Part shown: positions 1-9,200 of the stretch, piece by piece
Position numbering within the stretch: the stretch's first letter is position 1
Layout of the letters: each line of letters opens with the position of its first letter
Origin: Cymbomonas tetramitiformis
Lineage: Eukaryota > Chlorophyta > Pyramimonadophyceae > Pyramimonadales > Pyramimonadaceae
Length of the DNA: 64,000 bases
Direction: 5' to 3'
NCBI GenBank assembly: GCA_001247695.2
Contig: LGRX02003595.1
Location: 62,001 to 126,000 of the forward strand
Program-made: the position numbers and the translations under genes
Notes under the pieces: generated by a model
What the model was told of the DNA's origin: nothing
The model's database searches: none
Seen by the model: only the letters and a program-made list of their open reading frames with translations

Positions 1-89
1 TTGTGGCGACAGCTGGACAAATAGTGCATTATATATCACTCCTTGCAGTGTAAATTAATGGGGGCAAGTCCCTCCCGGAAATATTGGAC

Positions 90-552
90 CCTACTGCAAT
101 GAACATGTGTCATGTTGCTGCAGTAAACATGTTACCCTGCTCCATTATAAACATTTTACCTTGCCGCAGTAAACAATTTACCCTGTTGCAGTAAATATTT
201 AACCGTGCTGCAGGGTGCCATCGTAGTGCTGCAAGGAATATGTCATCCTGTTGCAGGGAATAAGATGGCCATGATATATATTGCAGTGAATAATACAACA
301 TTCGGCTTTAAAATGTATGATGCACAATGTACAAATATTAGAAGCTGCGGTAGCTAAAGTCATGCAATCATGCTGTATATGCCATCCTGCCACATCCTAC
401 TACCACCGTGTTGCAGGGAGTATGTCATTGTGCTGCAGGAAACGAATACAGGCACAATATATCTCGATGTGAAAAATACAACATGCTGCTGAAAATTGTA
501 TCCTGCTGAATGTACAAATATTTTAAGTTGCGGTAGGTAGAGGCATGGTGAA
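90..552. repeat. degenerate tandem repeat, CTGCAG-containing
   Basis: AT-rich stretch in which short units built around TGCTGCAGTAAACAT and TTACCCTGTTGCAG recur about every 25 to 35 bases with substitutions and gaps. Small open frames here come from the repeat and show no protein character. The phrase TATGCCATCCTGCC occurs at about 377 and again just beyond the right end of the retrotransposon at 13562, so the outer element appears to have inserted into one of these repeat units. Confidence 0.6.
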
Positions 553-557
553 TATGC
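553..557. repeat. 5-bp target site duplication (left), outer element
   Basis: TATGC directly before the TG of the left outer LTR, matched by TATGC at 13562-13566 directly after the CA of the right outer LTR. Confidence 0.9.
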
Positions 558-750
558 TGCTGGATTCAGTGACCCGTAGGTCATAACTATTCTGACTCCC
601 GTTAGCTGTACCAGTACTCGTACAGTACTAGGTGACAGATCCCTAGGTCACGGACACGTTATATTCGTTTATCTCTTATAATCAGTTTACACTTGTATGA
701 AAGATATTCAGTGACCGCACCCGATATAATACGTTATATTATATCTCACA
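558..750 (+). repeat. 5' LTR of outer element (193 bp)
   Basis: Begins TGCTGGATTC and ends TCTCACA. It contains an internal palindrome near 611-632 (AGTACTCGTACAGTACT core) and a second short inverted repeat (GTGACAG...CTAGGTCAC). AT-rich TATA-like strings at about 659-682 could serve as the promoter of the element. It matches 13369-13561 with one substitution. Confidence 0.93.
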
Positions 751-1121
751 GGTTATGGGGTATTACCCCGCTTTTATCACTGCTGACTTTGCCATGACTG
801 GCTAAGCTTTTCCGCTTGGCGGGGCGTTGGGGCCTCGCGAGATGTTGAATTGGCCACTTTAGGGCGCGCGGTTTGCGCTATGTTGCGGTGAGATTGCGAG
901 TTGGGATTTTCGGCAACTTCTACGGGTGTCCGCGTTGGATTTTGTTTTAGACTGGACTTGATCACCCCTGTCAACAACTCCTTGGCCGCCGCGTATTCGA
1001 CTTCGTTGATTTCGTTCGACCCCTTCTTCTCCTCACTCCGCAACTGCATTACGGTCGCCCGCCACCTTACAATTTGACACTCGCCTTTTCCCCAACCCCC
1101 CTCCTATAGGAATTTATTCTG
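751..1121 (+). other. leader of outer element
   Basis: About 370 bases between the left LTR and the gag start. Reverse transcription priming would be expected just after 750, where the sequence reads GGTTATGGGG; I could not match it to a particular tRNA. No convincing coding sequence: the open frame on the minus strand at 777-1049 has no recognisable features. Confidence 0.6.
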
Positions 1122-2480
1122 ATGACTTCATCCTCAGTTGGGACACCGGCCATGGGCGCTCGTATGCGCCTAGATTCAATCTTTGCTAGGAACGTGGGTG
1201 CTCGCTACAAGAGCACCCCGCAGTCAGCGCATGTTGCACTCGCTGCTGCTGACAAAACACGTAGCAATGCCGTTTTACAATCGTCTTGGGACATTGACGT
1301 TGTGAAGCGTGTTGCGAAGGACACCTTAGGGACGAAGGCGTCCTCCTTTTCCGGAAATGAACCTCATCGACGACTTCTTTGGGACTCCTTGGTGACTGCC
1401 TTGGAGGCTTCTTTTGTCAACAAGGACAACGCCAACGAGGACATCTTTGACCTCGTGGACGTCACCAAAGAGGTTCACCCGATCTTCAACGACATCTTAC
1501 TTCGTGCGTTGGTCTCTTTGACCACGCCCCACTCTCCAGCTCGAAGGTGGGTTGACGCTTCGTCTCGGATCTCTCCGCGCGACGGTAAGCGTGCCCTCCT
1601 TGAGGTGACCAAGCGGTTGCTGCCGCCTGGGCATCGGCCGCTCCGCCATCACGAAGAACTCTTAAGCATTTCTTTTGGTTCATGTGATGACCCTGAACCC
1701 TTGGTCGCACAATTTGACGAGTGTCTAAAAGCCATCGCGGCTAGCGGAGCGGGCCCCCTGGACGACGAGGCCGCCAAGAGGCAGCTGCTGGCGGCACTGG
1801 ACGTCGAGTTCTACAAGGAGGTGGTTACCCCACTTCGCCTCGACACTGAGCTGGCTAAGGTGGGCATTGAGGAGATTTACACACACGTCCTAGAGGTTTG
1901 GTGGTGTGCGAACCCTAATGGCCCTCCCACCCGCCCCAAGACGGCCGCGCCTATCCCGACGCACACGCCTCTCGGATTGGCTTACGCAGGTGACGGGCAG
2001 GGTGACATCTCGGACTTCCTTGTGGAGTTCGCTCGTATCATTGGTGAGGCCTCTACCCTACTCACCTCCCTCCGTCATGACGAGCGCAAGGTTGCACCCG
2101 ACACACCGCCGCCACGGAGTGATTTTCGCAGTCCGCATGGAGGCGGTGGTGTGAGATTCCCGCCGTCCAAGTGGCGTGACGAACGGAACCGTCGGACCGA
2201 CGGTAAGTTTCACGGACGCAATCGTCACGTGGGGTGGAAGCAACGCTTCGCGGCATCCCCGCTCCCGAAGGGCGGGAATTGGCATCAAGGCATGAAGCCG
2301 CAGGGTGCTAGAAGCATTTCTTTTCACTCCGCATCCTCGGCCTTCGTTCAGGAGTGCCCCCTCTGCCCTGGGCACTTTCATGACACGGCGCGTTGCCCGG
2401 AGGTGTGTGGTTCGTGCGATGTGGACCTACGGGATGCCGCCATGGACCTAGACGAGGTGGTTTCGGCCTTTCAAACCGCC
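1122..2480 (+). CDS. Gag-like protein of outer element, 5' part (frame interrupted)
   Basis: The frame opens with ATG at 1122 and supplies 453 codons before the inner element begins at 2481; translation then runs three codons into the inner LTR and stops at 2492. Residues about 60-270 form a soluble helical-looking Gag region. Residues about 345-390 are rich in Arg, Lys and Gly, as in RNA-binding Gag tails. A CCHC zinc knuckle follows (CPLC, then H after four residues, then C after four, encoded at about 2354-2395). The inner insertion falls exactly on a codon boundary, and the interrupted frame resumes at 12103. Role: particle and RNA-packaging protein of a non-autonomous retrotransposon, inferred from the knuckle and position. 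Confidence 0.82.
2476..2480. repeat. 5-bp target site duplication (left), inner element
   Basis: CCGCC immediately before the TG of the inner left LTR, repeated as CCGCC at 12098-12102 immediately after the CA of the inner right LTR. Confidence 0.92.
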
Positions 2481-2809
2481 TGCTGGAGTTGACATTCAGT
2501 CCGAGCTCAGTCATCAGAGTTGTCATCACCGACCCGTCATGACCGCTGTCATCACCGACCCGACCTGACCGCTGTCATCACCGATACGGCTCGACACCTC
2601 TGACTACCTCACTGACCTGATTGTCACCTCCTCTGATCGAGTTCGGTTGTCACATGAGACAGAGCACACACTAGCTCATTTCGCATCACACTCAGCATAC
2701 TAGAACTATATATTATATCTTCTGTATGTTGAGAGAGATTCTGAGTGCGAAACCCTGAGCGTTGCAGTGCTTCCTGTTTGACCTGTCTGACTGACTGGGT
2801 CTTCTCGCA
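2481..2809 (+). repeat. 5' LTR of inner Copia element (329 bp)
   Basis: Starts TGCTGGAGTT and ends TCTCGCA. Contains three short tandem phrases of the type GACCGCTGTCATCACCGA at about 2522-2585. Identical, as far as I can read, to 11769-12097. Confidence 0.95.
2707..2715 (+). promoter_or_regulatory. probable TATA box in inner 5' LTR
   Basis: TATATATTA lies in the last third of the 329-bp LTR, about 95 bases before its end, the usual arrangement for the U3 promoter of an LTR retrotransposon. The same string is in the right LTR. No transcription start can be read from sequence alone. Confidence 0.45.
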
Positions 2810-3242
2810 GGTTTGGCCCCACCACCGGCCTAAGGCTAGGAGCCGATTATGGTCGGCTAAACGCTTAGGGAAGCGCCAAGAGGGCGCGCCATCAAGGGAT
2901 CATGGAAGTAAAGTAGGCAAGTAGTGGTGAGTGAGAGGAATCGTACGTTCCGTTTCAGCGTCTAAATTAGTTAGGAAAATCCTGGGACGGCCTGATCAAC
3001 CGTAGGGACCCTGACAATCTCGCGCGAGTACTTTTAAAATCGCGGGACTGAACGAAGAGCTCCTCCACGCCATCACCACTGACTGCTAACTGTGTTGTTT
3101 TGCATCACAGGCTTTCTTCCCCCTTCCCTTTTTGGCACCCTCTTGGTGCTCCTGTTGTGAAATTTGATTGCTTGCTTGTTTATTATCCTGCTAGGGATTG
3201 CTAGTGTTGTCTTGCTTGTAGTTCTTTCTTCTAGATTTCGAG
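2810..3242 (+). other. leader of inner Copia element
   Basis: About 430 bases between the left LTR and the polyprotein start. The sequence after the LTR reads GGTTTGGCCCC; a primer-binding site should lie here but I could not assign a tRNA. No upstream coding region is evident. Confidence 0.6.
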
Positions 3243-6200
3243 ATGTCTTCTACTCCGTTCGCCACACCGCCAGTTCTGCCGCGACGCTTGCTGACACACC
3301 CCCCAGGGGCGAGAAAACGGCAACTTAAATTTGGAGCTCTGAACGGCACACCAACTCCAGCGGATGCTCCGGACACGTCAGATTTATCAGTGTGCAACAA
3401 CCTCGCATGGGAGTTGTTGCGCAAACCCGCGGAGTTTGATGCTCTACTCAGCGTCATCAAAGGGAAGTGCGTCGAGCCTGGAGAGTCTGCGAAGACCTGG
3501 AAGTTCACTAGCAGCGAGAAGAATTCTCGTTTGCTTTTGGACATCCTGGTCGAGCAACTCGATTCCAGACTCACGCTCGTTCACCCTAAGATGGCGTTGA
3601 TGTTCGATTTGCAAAACCACGGTTTGGAGGTTCCGAAAAAGGCGAACCTCCTGCTGTTGGAATTGCTCCAGTCACTTTGCGCAGGAGACGCCTTGCGTGT
3701 CCTGCGCAAGGCTGACAGACTCTTCCCAGGGGATGGGAAGATCGCGCTTGTTCATCTCGTGAGGCACGTTGTGCCTGATCACGAGGAGTTCAGCGCTGCG
3801 GACTTCCTATTCGCTGGTGACAGAGTTGACTTGAAAGCTGGCCAGGACCCAGCGGATTACATCGACGTGTTCCAGACTTCTCTGGACACCGTTGAGTCCG
3901 ACTTGGGTCCTGGGTGCACCGTGACCATCTCCGAGAAGGCACGGATCGCATTGTTTCTCCGTAGGATCTGTCCCGTCTTTTATAAGGCGGTGCATGATGC
4001 CTACACAGAGGAGAAGCTCGACGCTGACTCCTCGCTTTCCTTGCTGACCTGCTTCCGTGAGACACGGGCAGTGCACAGGAACGCGGGGACGAAACTCAAG
4101 TCTCCACTAACAGCCGCTTTCTACAATGATGCAGGTTCGCATCACGGCGGAAGCCGTGGTGCACATGGCCGCAGGGGAGTCTCTGACCGCACCCCTTCCC
4201 GTCAGTACATTCCGCCTCGTCGCACTAACCCTTTTAAGGGATTTGGCTCTGGTTACCGTGCAGGAGTCTTTCCCCGTAAGGGTGGTAAGACGGGCGGTAA
4301 GGGGAAGCAGAAATCCGGCAAAGGCAAGGGCAAGGGCAAGTCTCGTGTCGTCTTTGATCGGCAGACCCAGCAGTTCCGAGGGGAATGCTGGACCTGTGGG
4401 TCAAAGGGACACAGGGCTGCCGACTGCCCGAAGCTGATGTCGGCTCATGCTTTCCACCTCGACCCGAAGCTGCTTGCGGAGCATGCTCGGACGGAGATCC
4501 TAGCCGCCCAGTTTCAGACTGCCTACGAGGAGTCTGAACAGGCACTAGAGTCCTTCTGTCTGCTGCACGGCACCCCAGCAGTTGTCGGGTACCAGGAGGA
4601 CTCGTGCTCTGACAGTGAGAGTGAGGAGAGTTCTCACTCCGCTAGTCAGGAGCACGGGAACTCCGATGAGTCTGACGACGATGGGGACTGGGACGGCCTC
4701 TCCGAGGCTCAACAACAGGAGTGGGACCGTCTTCAGGAACATGCGGAGGCCAAATTCCAAAAGTTCTGTGCACAGTCCGAGAAGGTCTCGCTGTCACTCG
4801 GAAGAGTGCACTTCGGGATGTTCCGGACCGGCACAGAACAGAAGGCTTGTGACCCCTTTCCCACTCCCCCCTACTTGCTGCCTGACATCCCTGTTTCTGC
4901 ACCTGTCTCTGCACAGCATGATGCACCTCTCGAGGTGTCACAGCACTCACCACAGTCCACGGCTGCGGTGGTGTTCGCCTGTTGCAGAGAGTACCATTCC
5001 GGTCAGACACAGCAGACACCGCACGGGTCAGCTCTTGTGGATCATGCTCCACAGGACCGAGCAGACTCGTCGGTGGTGTCTGCTAGACTGTTTGCAGCAC
5101 AGTGTGAGTCACTATCCTCACCCGTCCACCACACGCACACCGTCCCTGCACTCACAGAGACTTGTTCTCTGTTTGCAGGAATGACGGTGGTGCAGGGTGA
5201 CAGTGAGGACAGTGACATGTACACAGCACCGGCACCCACCGAGCACTCTTCCCCACACCACACTCACAGTGCATCTTTGTTGAGGGAGGGGTCACGGAGC
5301 AGTGCGGTGCCCCCGCCTGCTTCCCCCCTGTCTGCTCCAGGGAAATCCCTGGAGCAGGTTCACTGGGAGCGGGTGTGGGAGGAGGACTACAGGTCCCCTA
5401 CCGTTTGCCACGGTAACCTTTTGCCATCAAAGAGTTCACTAGGAGCTAGGGGTGTAGCCCCTCTGGTGACGCCCCCGCCACCTGGCCCTCCTGACTTGTT
5501 GCTGTCTGATGCAGGCTCTGCCGTGTCAGTGTCCCCACCAGCCAGTGAGCACCGGGTGCACACTGGGGGCACTGACACGGCCCCAAACTTTAACTCAATC
5601 AATCTTGGAGGTCGCCCTACAGAAGGGAGTCTCTTCCCCTCTTTCCTTCAGCAGTGTCCTCCTGTCCCCGCTCCGGTCCATGAGTCGCTTGACCTGACTG
5701 GTGACACGCACATGTCTGACACACAGGCACCACCTCCACCGCCACGGCGTGTCGGTAGAGGTGGTGTCTCTATTTTCCGGTGTGCATTCATGTCCTTTGC
5801 CCTGTTCACTTGCTTCCTGGCAAGTGCTTCGGCGGAGGCCCTCTCAGCCGCAGCACCTGTTCAGGGAGTGTGGTACGGATTGACATTGTGTCAACCGGGG
5901 GGGGAGATGGGAGGTGGGAAAAGCAGTACTGCAGTCAGTCAGTACAGTCAATCAGTCCAGTCAGTCCAGTCAGTTTGGTCTGGGGATGGTGGTTTATCAG
6001 ATGGTGGCTTACCTGATGGTGGCATTGGTATCACTCCTGATTGGTCTGCCACCCGGCAGTGTTCCTCTGGTGATGGTTCTGGGTATTCCTCTGGTGATGG
6101 TTCTGGGTATTCATCTGGTGATGGTTCTGGATATTCCTCTGGTTCCGACTGGTATTGGCAGTATGACTCTGGTCAGCACCGCCACTATGGTTCTCCTCGT

Positions 6201-9200
6201 GGCTCCGACGGTTCCCCACCAGACAGCTCAGCCCAGATCTGTCTCCTTCAGGCGCTTGAGAAGCGGCGCCAGAGGTACAGAGCAGTATCAGCTCTGCTCC
6301 TGACAGCCTTCCTTGGCATAGTCCTGACATGTCTCTACCAGAGTGTCTATGAGGAGTTCCTCGTCGAGGCTCACTTTGAGGCTGGTCACCACCTGTCACC
6401 GATCTCCGCTGTCTGCAGCCCTGTGACTCAGACCCCGCTCTACGGCGCCATGCAGTATGTTGGCGACACAGCCCTGGAGATGTGTACCTGGTTTGGACTA
6501 TTCTGTGCACCCCCTTCAGTCATCTTCTCCCAGGACCCCATGATACATCTTTACTCTATCACCGGCTCTGACACTGATGGCATTGTCTGTGACTCCGGTG
6601 CAACCGGCAATATCACCGGGTCCAGACACAGGATCACTGACCTTGATACCAGCAGGACCATATCCTTCAGTACAGTCATGACTGGACCCGCTTCACGGAC
6701 TGACGGCACCGGCACACTGAGACTGATCGGCAGAGACATACTGACTGGTGACATTGATGAGTATAGCATTCCTGGCTGCCATTTCAAACACGGCGCCAAA
6801 ACCCTCCTGTCAACTCGAGTTATGCTCCGGGAGGGTTTCTCATCACCTGACTTCATCAGTATGACATATACCCATCTTGACTCTGGCCGGATATACTCTA
6901 TCATTGATGATGGCACAGACTATCTTTGGGCAGAGCCAGAGTCAGCAGATGTCAGCTTTCAGGCCTTTCAAGGAAATAAGAAGAGACACAGATCAGGGGA
7001 CCCATCCGACTGGATGTGGTCCAACAGTCAGTACAGTACCTGGGCTACTACTCATGGATCTCCTACGGCTACGGCCAAGCTGGGGGAACCAGCCTTTGAT
7101 GTCTCTATGTTCGGCGACTCTCTCCCAGTCGGAGAGGGCAACAATCATCCTGCTCTTCAGCACTATCACAGTCAGAACAGTATATTCTCCGTCCAGTTGA
7201 CTGGTTATTACTTTTATGCTAATCCGCCATTCACTATATCTATTCTGGACCGCCTTTTCACTAAAGGCAATGCTGACTTTCCTCTGGACCCTCATAATAC
7301 TGTATATTTCTGGATAGTTCCCTATATGCCATCCCACAGGATCTGGCATAAGACCTGTACTATGGAGGTATTACACATCTGGCCTACTGGTACTACGGGG
7401 TTATTCAGCTACCTTGAGCGACACACCTACACCTCCACACACCCTCTCACCCCAGCTGGTTCTGACGGTGGACCTGGTCGGGTCTTCATCGATGGCACAC
7501 CCTTTCCCATCTGCATCCTCTACCGAGACCGCCACACCCCGATCAGGGTCAGTCCTCCCCTTGAGCTGCATGATGCTCTCGGGCATGCCTCGATGACCCG
7601 TATCCTCCGTCTCTATGACATGCCAGGGGTAGACTTGGGCAGACCACAGTGTTCCAGAGCAGCTCTTGCTTCACTTACCACCTGCTCTCAGTGGTGTGCA
7701 GTCTGTGCTACGACGGGCCTCAAACAAAAATCAGCCCCGAGCAGAGACCGCCTCCGTACCAGTCAGCAGCAGCCAGCCCGGAAATGGGCCTCAGATTTGA
7801 CAGGCCCCATCTCGCCCAGTGGCTACAATGGGCACAGATACCGTATCCACTTCATTGACATCTCCACCAGATACCTATTTGTGTTCACCGTTGCCTCTAA
7901 GGCAGACTACTATGTGTGTCTCCTGAGATTCATTGCCTATACCAGATCCCTCTCCTACGGCATTGATGAGCTATTCCTGTCCACCTCTACAGTCTCAGAC
8001 ACTGAGATGGTGCTGAGGACTGATTGTGCACCTGAGATGGCAGATGCCAAATGCCGGGCAGCTTACCAGCAGCATGGCATTGTCCACCAGACCTCTTCTC
8101 CCACAGTCCATACGGACAATCCTTATGCGGAGAATGTCACTGGCATCCTGTCCCGTATGATCCGATCCATCCTCACAGCTTCTGGACTTGACCTCAGCTA
8201 CTGGCCGCTTGCGGCTAAGCATGGTGCCTTGTTGTGGTCCATTACACCACACAAGGAAGTGGTGACTACCCCTATCCACACTATGACAGGTCATCACTTT
8301 CAGTACCGTCGTCTCCGTGCATTTGGTGCACACTGCTATGTGGTTATGGACAGTCAGCAGAGGAACAGCAGACAGCCAGGCATCTCATCAAAACTTCAGA
8401 ACAGATCATGGGCAGGCCGCATGGTTGGTATCTCTATGGGCTCTAATGCCTACAAGATCCTAGACACCTCCGACGGCACAGTACATCTTGTGGGCAAGCC
8501 ACACTGGATACCTACCTATGAGCACCTGGGCAGATCCATGTCAGCATTCCCAGACACTATGGCAGCTGACAGGGAGGCTGATGCTACCTTTATCAGGCCA
8601 TCTCCCTTCTCAGAGACACTCGACTGTACCTATGCCCAGATCATTGAGATCAGCTCATACTACTGCACTTCCGACCGACAGTCTTACGGCTGTGTGCTTC
8701 TCTCTGTTCCGTCGAGGGACAATACCTGGACTGACGTGGTTCATTATGTCAAGTCCACACCCGACGGTACACACTACAGACACCTGCTGGTGTATGTCGC
8801 ACACTATAGGAAGACCGTCTCGGTCAATGAGCACTATCCGATCTGGACAGCTGTCAGAGCCCGAGAGAGCCGCAGACATCCTTCATATGGCGCTATCATC
8901 ATCTCTACCGACAGAGGCAGCAGCACACCTTATGGTGTAATATTTGAGCCTACTCCAGAGTCTACCTATGGTTGGCATATGGACCTTCCTGCTACCCTCG
9001 TCAGCTTTCCGTCCACTCATGCCGCCGCCTTCCTTCCCTTCTCCGATGATCCCAGCAGAGATGTCCGCCCCGAGTACATTCCGCAGCAGTACACCTCAGC
9101 TGACAGCTTCATCAGATCAGGACCCAGAGACTTGGTGGTGCACATGTTCAATATTTCTGCACCCCAGCTCAAACCAGTCCACGGTGTCAAGCAGGCACTT

